Assembly: GCF_003991905.1 (NCBI RefSeq)
Contig: NZ_RSCL01000002.1
Coordinates: 484,480 to 548,479, forward strand
Direction: 5' to 3'
Length of the DNA stretch: 64,000 bases
From: Dulcicalothrix desertica PCC 7102
GTDB lineage: Bacteria; Cyanobacteriota; Cyanobacteriia; Cyanobacteriales; Nostocaceae
This document shows positions 17,387 through 25,294 of the stretch, piece after piece. Every line of letters begins with the position of its first letter. The stretch's first letter is position 1. Made by a program: the position numbers and the translations under genes. Below the pieces are notes generated by a model. That model ran no database searches. It was not told the DNA's origin and was given only the letters and a program-made list of their open reading frames with translations.

Positions 17387-18826
17387 ATGCGCGTTGCAAT
17401 CGTAGGTGCTGGTTTAGCTGGACTAGCAACCGCTGTAGATTTAGCTGATGCGGGCTGTGAAGTCCAAATTTTTGAATCGCGTCCATTTGTGGGCGGAAAA
17501 GTCGGCAGTTGGGTTGATTCGGATGGCAACCACATTGAGATGGGTTTGCACGTCTTTTTTGGCTGCTACTATCAACTGTTCGATTTGATGCAGAAAGTCG
17601 GTGCTTTGGATAATTTTTTACCTAAGCAACATACTCATACCTTTATTAACGAAGGTGGACGTGTTGGCGCGCTTGATTTCCGCTTCTTCACTGGCGCCCC
17701 TTTAAATGGATTAAAAGCATTTTTTACAACATCGCAACTTTCGGCATATGACAAATTCCGCAACGCGATGGCATTAGGCACAAGTCCTGTAGTACAGGGG
17801 CTAGTAGATTTTGATGGCGCCATGCGAACTATTCGTGACCTAGACTCTTGCAGTTTTGCTGATTGGTTCCGCAGTCATGGTGGTAACAACAACAGCTTGC
17901 GAAAACTCTGGGATCCAATTGCCTTAGCACTAGGGTTTATTGATACAGAGAATATTTCCGCACGGTGTATGTTGACAATTTTTCAGCTATTCGCCGTTCG
18001 TACAGAAGCCTCAAAGCTAAGAATGCTGAAGGGTTCGCCCTACGATTTCATGCATAAACCAATTTTGAATTATCTAGAAAAGAGAGGCGCCAAAATTTAT
18101 ACTCGTCGGCAAGTAAGAGATATTGTATATACAGAGATAGAAGGACAAACACGCATCACCGAAATAAAAGTAGCAAACGGTGATAGCGAAGAAAGTATTA
18201 TTGCTGATGCTTATGTAGCAGCTTGTGATGTACCAGGAATTAAGCGATTAATACCCTCTGATTGGCGTAAATGGTCAGAGTTTGATAACATTTACAAGTT
18301 AGATGCTGTGCCTGTTGCGACTGTACAATTACGGTTTGACGGTTGGGTTACAGAACTAGAAGATGCGAAAACTAGTACTTCACGAGAACTTGCAGCCGGA
18401 ATCGATAACTTATTATATTCTGCCGATGTTGACTTTTCGTGCTTCGCCGACTTAGCGCTAACTAGTCCCGACAGTTTTTACCGTGAAGGACAAGGTTCAT
18501 TAATACAGTTAGTGTTGACACCGGGTGACCCATTTATAAAGAAAAGTAACGAAGAAATAGTTGAACACTCTCTCAACCAAATCCATAAATTATTTCCTTC
18601 ATCACGAGAATTAAAATTAACCTGGTCAAATGTAGTAAAACTAGCACAATCACTATATCGTGAGGCGCCGGGAATGGATATGTATCGTCCCAACCAAAAA
18701 ACGCCAATTGTTAACTTCTTCTTAGCCGGAAGTTACACACAGCAAGACTATATTGATAGTATGGAGGGCGCCACGCTATCAGGAAGACAAGCAGCCAAAG
18801 CAATATTAGAAACAATTAAAAGTTAA
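17387..18826 (+). CDS. zds: zeta-carotene desaturase
   Basis: 479 residues, the usual Zds/CrtQ length. [20 protein letters not shown] is the FAD-binding Rossmann start. [48 protein letters not shown] and the C-terminal [20 protein letters not shown] (the second FAD contact) are signatures of plant-type zeta-carotene desaturase rather than phytoene desaturase. It converts 9,9'-di-cis-zeta-carotene to pro-lycopene using a quinone acceptor at the thylakoid membrane. The ATG is preceded by GGAAAAGGAAG. Its 222-bp leader contains a CTCCTCACACAC motif (17230s; see findings). The START-like gene follows across a heptamer repeat; this gene order is familiar in cyanobacteria. Confidence 0.95.
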   Translation: MRVAIVGAGLAGLATAVDLADAGCEVQIFESRPFVGGKVGSWVDSDGNHIEMGLHVFFGCYYQLFDLMQKVGALDNFLPKQHTHTFINEGGRVGALDFRFFTGAPLNGLKAFFTTSQLSAYDKFRNAMALGTSPVVQGLVDFDGAMRTIRDLDSCSFADWFRSHGGNNNSLRKLWDPIALALGFIDTENISARCMLTIFQLFAVRTEASKLRMLKGSPYDFMHKPILNYLEKRGAKIYTRRQVRDIVYTEIEGQTRITEIKVANGDSEESIIADAYVAACDVPGIKRLIPSDWRKWSEFDNIYKLDAVPVATVQLRFDGWVTELEDAKTSTSRELAAGIDNLLYSADVDFSCFADLALTSPDSFYREGQGSLIQLVLTPGDPFIKKSNEEIVEHSLNQIHKLFPSSRELKLTWSNVVKLAQSLYREAPGMDMYRPNQKTPIVNFFLAGSYTQQDYIDSMEGATLSGRQAAKAILETIKS

Positions 18827-18897
18827 GAGTTAGGAGTTAGGAGTTATAACCCCTTATTCCTAACTCCTCATTCCTAACTCCTCATTCCTCATTCCCC
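18827..18897. repeat. STRR-type heptamer array forming an inverted repeat
   Basis: Heptamers GAGTTAG/GAGTTAG on the left half face TAACTCC and TCATTCC heptamers on the right, so AGGAGTTA-type units can pair with TAACTCCT-type units. It fills the gap between zds and the START-like gene. Confidence 0.7.
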
Positions 18898-18909
18898 CAT
18901 TAAAAAATA

Positions 18910-19359
18910 ATGCCAGACTGGTTAGAGCATACTGTACAGGTAGAAGTAGAGGCGCCAATAGATTTCGTATGGAGTCTCTGGTCAGATTTAGAACAAATGC
19001 CACGTTGGATGAAATGGATAGATTCAGTAAAAATACCCGAAGACGACCCAGATATATCAATATGGAAACTTAGCTCAAACGGGTTAGAGTTTAGTTGGCG
19101 TTCTCGCATTCTAAAAAAAATACCACTACAAATAATCGAATGGCAATCTATTGATGGATTACCAAATCGTGGCGCCATTCGATTTTATGACCGTAAAACC
19201 AGTAGTATCGTCAAATTGACGGTTGCTTATGCCATTCCTGGGGTTATCGGTAAGATTATGGATAATTTGTTTTTGGGGAAGGTTGTAGAATCTACTCTTG
19301 ATGCTGATTTACAACGGTTTAAAGAGTATGCGCTTCGTTGTAAGGACGCTTCGTTGTAA
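18910..19359 (+). CDS. SRPBCC/START-like (cyclase/dehydrase) protein
   Basis: 149 residues. MPDWLEHTVQVEVEAPIDFV followed by WSLWSDLEQMPRWMKWIDSV is the typical beginning of the polyketide cyclase/dehydrase branch of the SRPBCC fold, and the C-terminal helix STLDADLQRFKEYAL closes the hydrophobic pocket. Such proteins bind lipids, quinones or carotenoid-like ligands; its place right after zds suggests a role near carotenoid or quinone chemistry, which is an inference. The last residues (CKDASL) come from a partly duplicated 15-base sequence (CTTCGTTGTAAGGAC twice) that merges into the terminator hairpin. Confidence 0.85.
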   Translation: MPDWLEHTVQVEVEAPIDFVWSLWSDLEQMPRWMKWIDSVKIPEDDPDISIWKLSSNGLEFSWRSRILKKIPLQIIEWQSIDGLPNRGAIRFYDRKTSSIVKLTVAYAIPGVIGKIMDNLFLGKVVESTLDADLQRFKEYALRCKDASL

Positions 19360-19402
19360 GGACTTCAGTCCTTAATGTAGATATTAAGGACTGAAGTCCT
19401 TA
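19357..19402. terminator. 20-bp-arm bidirectional terminator
   Basis: Arms at 19357-19376 and 19383-19402 are perfect 20-base complements with a 6-base loop; within each arm, AAGGACT...AGTCCTT can also fold on itself. The left arm starts at the stop codon of the START-like gene, and the right arm ends 8 bp before the stop of the convergent ferredoxin gene. Confidence 0.8.
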
Positions 19403-19410
19403 TTACCAGT

Positions 19411-19650
19411 TCACCAGGTTGGGTCGCTAAATAAGTTAATGGTTAGTTCTTTACGTCCGGGTGGTACGGATGATATACATGCACGCACAGTTTTTCCGTC
19501 TTCGTACTCTACTGTGCAAGCGTGGCATGAACCCATTAAACACCCTGTGGCTATAAATACTCCCGCACGGTCGGCAACATCAAGTAGAGGCTCTCCCACT
19601 TCGGCATCAATAGTTATATCATCGGGTAGAAAATGAACACGAATAGTCAT
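19411..19650 (-). CDS. short [2Fe-2S] ferredoxin
   Basis: 79 residues, ubiquitin-like beta-grasp start (MTIRVHFLPDDITIDAEVGE) and a plant-type cluster motif ATGCLMGSCHACTVE with Cys37, Cys42 and Cys45. The fourth cysteine, Cys58 (VRACIS), follows after only 12 residues, where photosynthetic PetF-type ferredoxins have about 29. It is thus one of the short, specialised 2Fe-2S ferredoxins. It lies 16 bp downstream of cobQ in the same direction, so the two are probably co-transcribed. A redox role in cobalamin biosynthesis, such as cobalt reduction, is possible but unproven. Confidence 0.88.
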   Translation of the reverse strand: MTIRVHFLPDDITIDAEVGEPLLDVADRAGVFIATGCLMGSCHACTVEYEDGKTVRACISSVPPGRKELTINLFSDPTW

Positions 19651-19666
19651 GGGTTTGTTAACTTAA

Positions 19667-21142
19667 TCACAAAAACGCTGATAAATCTAAATGCCGTTCA
19701 ACTTCATTCGCAAGGGAATCTAATAGATTTTCGCGCTGTTCGCGGTAATTTGCAACACCTGTAGGTAATGATTTTAAACCACGTTGTTGACGTAAACGGT
19801 TTAACCAAGCTCGGCGCCAAGGTCCATTATCGAATATACCGTGTAAGTAAGTTCCCCAAACAGATTGACAACCATCGACTAATCCTAAATTGGGGTCATC
19901 GAATAATGCTTGGTACCCTTGGTTATCGTTGGGTGGAATTTCTGTGCGTGAACGTCCCTGGTGAATCTCAAATCCGGTAACAGGTAAACCTAGGTGTGGG
20001 AAATTTGAAGTTACTTGACGCTGACGAGCAATTTTTTGTCCAGTAATAACTGTTTTTAATGGTAATAATCCTAACCCTTGGAATCTACCTGCTTGACCCT
20101 CAATGCCTTCTGGGTCGGCTATCATTTGTCCTAAAATTTGGTATCCTCCGCAAATTCCTAGAACCGTTCCACCAGAAGCAGCGTAGTGTTGGATAGCTTC
20201 TGCCATGCCGCTTTTTTGCATAATTAGTAAGTCAGCAATAGTCGTTTTTGTGCCAGGTATAATTACTGCATCTGGATGTCCTAAATCTTGCTTTGGACTT
20301 AGATATTTTACTGATACACTTGGCTCTGATTCGAGTGGGTCAAAATCGGTAAAATTAGAAATGCGAGGCAAACGAATTACTGCAATATTAAGGTCGCTGC
20401 CATGTTTATGCGGTTTACGTTCGAGTAAGTCCAACGAATCTTCGGCAGGAAATACAAGCTCTAGGTAAGGAATTACCCCAATTACTGGAATACCCGTGCG
20501 TTCCTCAACCCATTTAATTCCTGATTCAAGTAACGAACGCTGTCCTCGAAACTTATTGATTACAATACCTTTAATTAACGCGCGCTCATCTGGTTCTAGT
20601 AGTTCTAAAGTGCCAATAATATGAGCAAAGGCGCCACCTCTATCGATATCAACAACTAATATAGTGGATGCGTTCAAATGTTTAGCGACTCGCATATTGG
20701 TTAAGTCGCGGTGCTTAAGATTAATTTCCGCAGGACTTCCAGCACCTTCGCAAACTAACAAATCGAATTCGGTTTGCAAATGCTGTAAAGATTCTTCAAT
20801 TGACCGCCAGCCTAAATCAAAATACTGTTCATAATATTCAGTAGCAGTAACTTTACCAACGGGTTTGCCCTTCATTATGACCTGTGAAGTCATATCGCCT
20901 TGGGGTTTAAGCAATATAGGATTCATTTCCACCCAAGGAATAACACCAGCAGCCCAGGCTTGAACAGCTTGAGCATAGCCCATTTCACCACCACTGGCTG
21001 TTACGTATGCATTTAAAGCCATATTCTGACCTTTAAAAGGCGCCACTCGCCAACCACGTCGCGACAAAATCCGACAAATAGCAGCTGTTAATAGAGATTT
21101 TCCTGCGTGGGATGTAGTGCCCACAACCATAATTGCTTTCAT
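19667..21142 (-). CDS. cobQ: cobyric acid synthase
   Basis: 491 residues. N-terminal P-loop-like ATPase of the dethiobiotin-synthetase type: MKAIMVVGTTSHAGKSLLTAAI, and VCEGAGSPAEINL. The C-terminal half is a class-I glutamine amidotransferase-like domain with ILGICGGYQILGQ (catalytic Cys) and GTYLHGIFDN (His). CobQ/CbiP amidates four side chains of adenosylcobyrinic a,c-diamide. Length and motifs are complete. It shares a leftward unit with the short ferredoxin. The promoter would lie in the 183 bp upstream, where nothing special was seen. Confidence 0.95.
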   Translation of the reverse strand: MKAIMVVGTTSHAGKSLLTAAICRILSRRGWRVAPFKGQNMALNAYVTASGGEMGYAQAVQAWAAGVIPWVEMNPILLKPQGDMTSQVIMKGKPVGKVTATEYYEQYFDLGWRSIEESLQHLQTEFDLLVCEGAGSPAEINLKHRDLTNMRVAKHLNASTILVVDIDRGGAFAHIIGTLELLEPDERALIKGIVINKFRGQRSLLESGIKWVEERTGIPVIGVIPYLELVFPAEDSLDLLERKPHKHGSDLNIAVIRLPRISNFTDFDPLESEPSVSVKYLSPKQDLGHPDAVIIPGTKTTIADLLIMQKSGMAEAIQHYAASGGTVLGICGGYQILGQMIADPEGIEGQAGRFQGLGLLPLKTVITGQKIARQRQVTSNFPHLGLPVTGFEIHQGRSRTEIPPNDNQGYQALFDDPNLGLVDGCQSVWGTYLHGIFDNGPWRRAWLNRLRQQRGLKSLPTGVANYREQRENLLDSLANEVERHLDLSAFL

Positions 21143-21325
21143 AAGTTAATAATCTATTAGTTTTTAGTAGGGGGAGAGTGGTCGCAAACCAATGTGAGAT
21201 GCCAATCGTCACAATTAGATAACGAGTGACAACTCAACTATATTAAAGATTTCATGAATGGGATTGACGTTTCCGTACTTATTGTTCCCGTGTATCCTTC
21301 TTTAATAACTCATTTCCCCTTAATT

Positions 21326-21730
21326 CTAGAAGGGTAATCTCAAGTAGCGAGTCACAACTTCATAAAAAATATCCAGAAACGTCGGTTGGCGCCAGGGTTT
21401 TGTCAAAGATTCCTCAACTAATTGGCGCCCTAAAGGAGTCAAACGAAAACTATCGGTTATACCCTGACCATCAACTTCACGTCGTAATACACCAACTTGA
21501 ATTAACCAAACCAGCTCATTATCCGTAATTAATTCCGACAAAGGGCGTTTAGTATAACCATTCTCAACACCCTTAGTACCAGTAATTTCACTGATTGCTA
21601 CCCTGTCTTGACGCATCGCATCAAACAAAGAAAGCATAAAAGGCGAACAAATCAGCGACCGCAACGCGCGTTCAAGAGTCTGACCTGTATAAACGAAAGG
21701 TTTTTGGTTTTGATAATCAGCAACAGACAT
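21326..21730 (-). CDS. conserved cyanobacterial protein (Npun_F0494-like)
   Basis: 134 residues. SEITGTKGVENGYTKRPLSELITDNELVWLIQVGVLRREVDGQGITDSFRLTPLGRQLVEE has a winged-helix feel: a helix-turn-helix region then a beta-wing with SFRLTPLGRQLV, as in many transcriptional regulators. From memory a family named Npun_F0494 looks like this. C-terminus WRQPTFLDIFYEVVTRYLRLPF is strongly hydrophobic. Heptamer-like AGAGTTA repeats sit just upstream of the ATG. DNA binding is an inference from the fold only. Confidence 0.65.
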   Translation of the reverse strand: MSVADYQNQKPFVYTGQTLERALRSLICSPFMLSLFDAMRQDRVAISEITGTKGVENGYTKRPLSELITDNELVWLIQVGVLRREVDGQGITDSFRLTPLGRQLVEESLTKPWRQPTFLDIFYEVVTRYLRLPF

Positions 21731-21837
21731 AAGAGTTAAGAGTTAGAAGCGTCTCTACAGATATTCATCTTAAAAACATTGTAAATTATTGTAAAATTTC
21801 AATTGCATAAACAATCAGCAAACAGGGTAGTTTAATT

Positions 21838-22275
21838 ATGGCTTTAGCAGTTGGTACAGATGCACCTGCATTTACCGCCAAAGACACCAACGGTAATACA
21901 GTGTCGTTGTCTGATTTCAAAGGTAAAACTGTAGTTTTATATTTCTATCCCAAAGACGATACTCCAGGTTGCACCAAACAAGCTTGCAGTTTCCGCGATG
22001 CTCAACCTGACTATCAAAATAAAGATGTAGTTGTATTGGGAGTTAGCGCTGATAATGAAAGTTCGCACCAGGCATTTACTCAAAAGTACAATTTGAATTT
22101 TCCTCTGTTGGCAGACACCGACCATTCACTTATCAGCGCTTATGACGTTGATGGTGGTGGATATGCGAAGCGCGTTACCTATGTAATCGATGGTAACGGC
22201 AAAATTACTCACGTTGATGGCAGCGTTAACACTTCCACTCACGCTAGTGATGTTTTACAAGCATTAGGTTTGTAA
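21838..22275 (+). CDS. peroxiredoxin, BCP/PrxQ type
   Basis: 145 residues. FYPKDDTPGCTKQACSFRD holds the peroxidatic Cys45 and the resolving Cys50 five residues later, the diagnostic spacing of PrxQ/bacterioferritin-comigratory proteins. The Thr-x-x-Cys context and later Arg (KRVTYVID) are as expected. It reduces hydrogen and alkyl peroxides using thioredoxin as donor. In cyanobacteria it is soluble or thylakoid-lumen located; no signal peptide is visible, so cytosolic here. CAGGGTAGTTTAATT precedes the ATG. A hairpin (22300-22332) follows. Confidence 0.93.
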   Translation: MALAVGTDAPAFTAKDTNGNTVSLSDFKGKTVVLYFYPKDDTPGCTKQACSFRDAQPDYQNKDVVVLGVSADNESSHQAFTQKYNLNFPLLADTDHSLISAYDVDGGGYAKRVTYVIDGNGKITHVDGSVNTSTHASDVLQALGL

Positions 22276-22299
22276 TTATATATCGGTCAGGATGATGTT

Positions 22300-22332
22300 T
22301 TACTGGGGGATATAATAAATAAACCCCAGTAA
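22300..22332 (+). terminator. hairpin after prxQ
   Basis: TTACTGGGG (22300-22308) and CCCCAGTAA (22324-22332) pair perfectly across 15 bases, 25 bp after the stop codon. No long T-run follows. Further on, the 16-base palindrome AAAAAAGCGCTTTTTT lies at 22448-22463 and could also end transcripts. Confidence 0.55.
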
Positions 22333-22599
22333 TTGAAACAAAAAGCAACGAATAAAATCGTCAAAATAATCATAATATTCAGTTATAGCTCCGAATTTAT
22401 GTAATCAAACTGTATAAAAAATATCCAAGTATACAAATTCGCCCTGTAAAAAAGCGCTTTTTTTGCGTTCACGGAGTGTCTCCGGAGGAGAATAACACTT
22501 AATTAATAAAAAAATAGGTAGCAATATTTGCTGACAATGAAAATTTTTACTACAGAAACGCAGAGGACACAGAAATAAAAGTTAAACGAGTTAGAATAT

Positions 22600-22975
22600 G
22601 GCGCCATCTGGAGATTTTTCTAGAGAATATATAATATGCGTGTACCATGTTTTCTCTAGAAATTTTTATCAATGTATGGAGTTTTTAGAGAATGTATTTA
22701 TATCAGACTTGTTGTTCTCGAAATTTGGCGCCGTCTGGAGTTTTTTCTAGAGAATATATAATATGCGTGTACCATGTTTTCTCTAGAAATTTTTATCAAT
22801 GTATGGAGTTTCTAGAGAATGTATTTATATCAGACTTGTTTTTCTCGAAATTTGGCGCCGTCTGGAAATTTTTCTAGAGAATATATAATATGCGTGTACC
22901 ATGTTTTCTCTAGAAATTTTTAGCAATGTAATAGAGATTTTTCCTAAAGGATATGTTTATATAAACTTATTCAAT
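22600..22975. repeat. 127-bp tandem repeat array
   Basis: Units begin with GGCGCC(A/G)TCTGGA at 22600, 22727 and 22854, exactly 127 bp apart; the third is intact to about 22930 and then diverges. Each unit contains TTTCTAGAGAA and TTCTCTAGAAA, perfect 11-base arms about 22 bases apart, so the array can form a series of hairpins. Because 127 is not a multiple of three, open frames across it are not evidence for a protein. It fills most of the 799 bp between prxQ and the ACP-like gene; nothing else is seen there except fragments resembling CGCAGAGGACACAGA repeats (22559-22575). Confidence 0.85.
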
Positions 22976-23074
22976 TAATAATTCCTGATTTTGAAATTAT
23001 TTAATTGTTTATTGTAGGATGGACTTATAGCCCTCCTTAGTTAGACTGGTTATCAATAACATAATATGAATAAT

Positions 23075-23776
23075 TTATTTATTGGTGTTCCCTTTGAATA
23101 ACTGCTTGTGGATAAAATCTAAAATTTCTCCAATAGTACAAGCTGTAGGTTCAGAATTATCAAAAGAATTACTCGAAGACTGAGGCCATATCCACATAGG
23201 TGTACTAGCCGAACATAGTATATCCTCTGGTATTTCAATGTCAAATTCTTCTTCTAGTGCCATAGAAAGCTCTGTAATATCAAGCGCATCAGCACCCAAA
23301 TCAGATATTATGTGATGATTTAAAGCTATTGTATCTCGCTCAACGTTTAATTTATCACTAACTATGTCTTGAATTCTTAGAAAAAGATTGGACATAATTT
23401 TATCTCTACCTGACTCGTTTAAGTTATTAGCTAACTCAATTAAGCGATTTTGGTAAAGCTTATCTGCCTCTACTATTCGTTTAGCTTTCTCGGCTTTTTG
23501 TAATTTTAAGCGCTCGTGGGCAGCGTTCTTCTCAGCTAATAGTTGTATTTTTAACGTTTCAATCCGAGAATCAACAACATCACGTATTATAGAGAATTTA
23601 ACTTTATATCCACTTTGGTTATAAATATCTGTAGCTATTTTCCATACAGTTTCATCACGTTTAGAGGTAAATGAGCCTAAAGTTTCTTCTGTATTGGGCA
23701 ATACGCGGTCGAGGTAAGTATTGATAACGCTTTTTAGAATATGCAACTCATAGCTTTCATCATTTTCAGTACTCAT
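23075..23776 (-). CDS. coiled-coil protein with a C-terminal acyl-carrier-like domain lacking the serine
   Basis: 233 residues from MSTENDESYEL. The longer frame upstream is the translation of a dispersed GGGCGGGCA repeat, so this ATG is preferred. Residues 10-75 are helical; 80-120 form a charged coiled coil (EKNAAHERLKLQKAEKAKR). Residues 126-228 resemble an acyl carrier protein: IMSNLFLRIQDIVSDKL, then ISDLGADALDITELSMALEE, then FDIEIPEDI and TIGEILDFIHKQL. In ordinary ACP the motif is GADSLD; here Ala164 (GCG, 23285-23287) replaces the phosphopantetheine-bearing serine. A 20-residue insert (STPMWIWPQSSSNSFDNSEP) breaks helix III. It probably cannot carry acyl groups in the usual way. Confidence 0.75.
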   Translation of the reverse strand: MSTENDESYELHILKSVINTYLDRVLPNTEETLGSFTSKRDETVWKIATDIYNQSGYKVKFSIIRDVVDSRIETLKIQLLAEKNAAHERLKLQKAEKAKRIVEADKLYQNRLIELANNLNESGRDKIMSNLFLRIQDIVSDKLNVERDTIALNHHIISDLGADALDITELSMALEEEFDIEIPEDILCSASTPMWIWPQSSSNSFDNSEPTACTIGEILDFIHKQLFKGNTNK

Positions 23777-23815
23777 TGGAAGTTTATCCAAGATAAATGA
23801 TAATAAAAAATAAAT

Positions 23816-23840
23816 GGGCGGGCAAGGATGCCCACCCCAC
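23816..23840. repeat. dispersed GGGCGGGCA repeat
   Basis: GGGCGGGCAAGGATGCCC followed by ACCCC, a short repeat with a GGGC/GCCC stem that recurs in cyanobacterial intergenic DNA. Related GGTGGGCA/TGCCCACC occurs at 36979-36995. It creates a spurious N-terminal extension (WGGHPCPP) for the ACP-like frame. Confidence 0.65.
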
Positions 23841-23869
23841 AAGAGAAATATTTAAAAAGAGTGTAAATA

Positions 23870-24250
23870 CTACTTGCTGGGTTCTAGTTTGATTATTTGT
23901 GAACCTTGCTGTGGTAGTGGTTGTACTATGTTGCCTGTATTTTGTGTATTGCCATTTTGCATCATTTGTTGTTGCCGCGCGCGGAATGCTGCTGCTGCTT
24001 CGTCTAATTCTTTGCTTTGTTGATTGAAAAAATCTGGATTGTAATTGTTGATACCAAGTTGCGCGTTGTGAATCATTTGGAACATGTTGAACGGACTTTG
24101 CTCAGTACCGCGACTAAATGGGTCGCTAGGTGCGTCGTAGTTTTGTGGGTTGGTTTGGTTGCCAGGGAAAGTTTGCGCGTTGCTTGGTTGTGCTACGCTT
24201 GCTAAACCTAGTCCAGCTAAAGATAAAAGTGCTAATAATCGGATTTTCAT
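23870..24250 (-). CDS. small secreted hypothetical protein
   Basis: 126 residues with a classical signal peptide: MKIRLLALLSLAGLGLASVA then QPSNAQ, with likely cleavage after SNA (residue 25 or so). The mature part is rich in Asn, Gln and Pro (QTFPGNQTNPQNYDAPSDPF) with one helical stretch (QQSKELDEAAAAFRARQQQM) and a polar tail. It should be periplasmic or exported. No family function known to me. It lies between the ACP-like gene and the ABC permease, all pointing left, but gaps of 40-90 bp and the repeat leave co-transcription uncertain. Confidence 0.7.
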   Translation of the reverse strand: MKIRLLALLSLAGLGLASVAQPSNAQTFPGNQTNPQNYDAPSDPFSRGTEQSPFNMFQMIHNAQLGINNYNPDFFNQQSKELDEAAAAFRARQQQMMQNGNTQNTGNIVQPLPQQGSQIIKLEPSK

Positions 24251-24293
24251 AGAGTCTGCCCCTCAAGTACTATAGTTAATGATTGTTTCTATT

Positions 24294-25193
24294 CTACGAA
24301 AGTGTCCGGCGAAGTCGAGGTTGTATGCTCAATAATGCTACAATTGCGAACCCTACTAATACTAGTAAGGCGCCACCGAAGGTTACATCACCCCAAAATG
24401 ACTGCATTACAACACTATTTAATCCCCAGTTGCTATGAGTGTAGAGGTAGCGTATTGGTTCAATAGCGTAGCTAAGAGGGTTAAGGGTCGCAATTGTTTG
24501 TAACCATGTAGGCATAAATGATAATGGCGCCAATGCAGTCGAAGCGAATAACATCGGTAGGGTACTAACGAAAATAACTGCGATAAGTTCAATATGCCCT
24601 GGTAAAGTAAATGCTAAACCTAAACTTAAAGCAGTTACACCAAGGGCTAACGCAAACACAATTAGTACTATTGCACTTAAGCCTGCTGCGTTAGGTAGAC
24701 CTGCACCTAAAAATGATGCGGCGCCTATGATAACGGCAGTTTGGAGTAAGCTTTGACTAATAATAAAGATTGCTGACGCGAAGACGATGGAAAAGCGTGA
24801 TGCTAAGGGTGCGACTAGTAAACGATTTAAGAATCCAAATTCACGGTCAAACATTACAGGAAGTCCAGCGTTGAGCGCTCCTGCAAATGCTGTAAAAACA
24901 ATAATACCTGCTGCGAGAAATTGACCGTAATTGGTTGTACTGCCAAATATACCTTTTGGTGCATTTTGAAATAAGGCGCCAAATAGTACTAACCACATTA
25001 CAGGTTGAATGATACCAGCAAATAAAGTACTGGGGCGCCGTTGTAGTTGGATGAATAAGCGTTTTGTTAGCGCTAAAGTTTCTTGAACTATTTCACCGAA
25101 GGTATTATTTGATGATTTACTAGCGTAGAGTTGCGGTGATGCTACTTGCTGCCAGTTGATATCTGATTTTGGGGGTAGTATGGTGCCACTCAT
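24294..25193 (-). CDS. ABC-2 type exporter permease (DrrB-like)
   Basis: 299 residues. A hydrophilic N-terminus (about 45 residues) is followed by six membrane segments in ABC-2 layout; PVMFDREFGFLNRLLVAPLA is the coupling-helix/ABC-2 signature and TIATLNPLSYAIEPIRYLYT the C-terminal signature of DrrB/NodJ-type permeases. It should form an export channel with the ATPase encoded just upstream (25295-26314). Cyanobacterial homologues are common; the substrate (lipid, glycolipid, drug) cannot be inferred. A 101-bp gap with an inverted repeat separates the two genes. Confidence 0.9.
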   Translation of the reverse strand: MSGTILPPKSDINWQQVASPQLYASKSSNNTFGEIVQETLALTKRLFIQLQRRPSTLFAGIIQPVMWLVLFGALFQNAPKGIFGSTTNYGQFLAAGIIVFTAFAGALNAGLPVMFDREFGFLNRLLVAPLASRFSIVFASAIFIISQSLLQTAVIIGAASFLGAGLPNAAGLSAIVLIVFALALGVTALSLGLAFTLPGHIELIAVIFVSTLPMLFASTALAPLSFMPTWLQTIATLNPLSYAIEPIRYLYTHSNWGLNSVVMQSFWGDVTFGGALLVLVGFAIVALLSIQPRLRRTLS

Positions 25194-25234
25194 AAGGATT
25201 TTGGGGTTTTAGGATTTTGGATTTGGGGAAAAGG

Positions 25235-25288
25235 GGGCGGGTTTAGGGGTATCTTAAAGTCAAGTATAGATTTTTGGTTAACCCGCCC
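25235..25288. repeat. GGGCGGGTT inverted repeat inside the ABC operon
   Basis: GGGCGGGTT (25235-25243) pairs with AACCCGCCC (25280-25288). A sister copy with the same arm sequence is found on the other side of the ATPase gene (26342-26393). As it lies between co-directional exporter genes, it may modulate their relative expression. Confidence 0.6.
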
Positions 25289-25294
25289 TTACTG

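Noticed and set aside
18860..19178. Reverse-strand frames under the START-like gene
   Set aside because: Shadows of the sense gene; no homology-like features.
22692..22877. 61-residue open frame inside the 127-bp repeat array
   Set aside because: The repeat unit is not a multiple of three, and the frame merely reads repeat DNA; no ribosome binding site.
23777..23842. N-terminal extension of the ACP-like protein (WGGHPCPP...)
   Set aside because: This is the translation of a dispersed intergenic repeat, not protein sequence.
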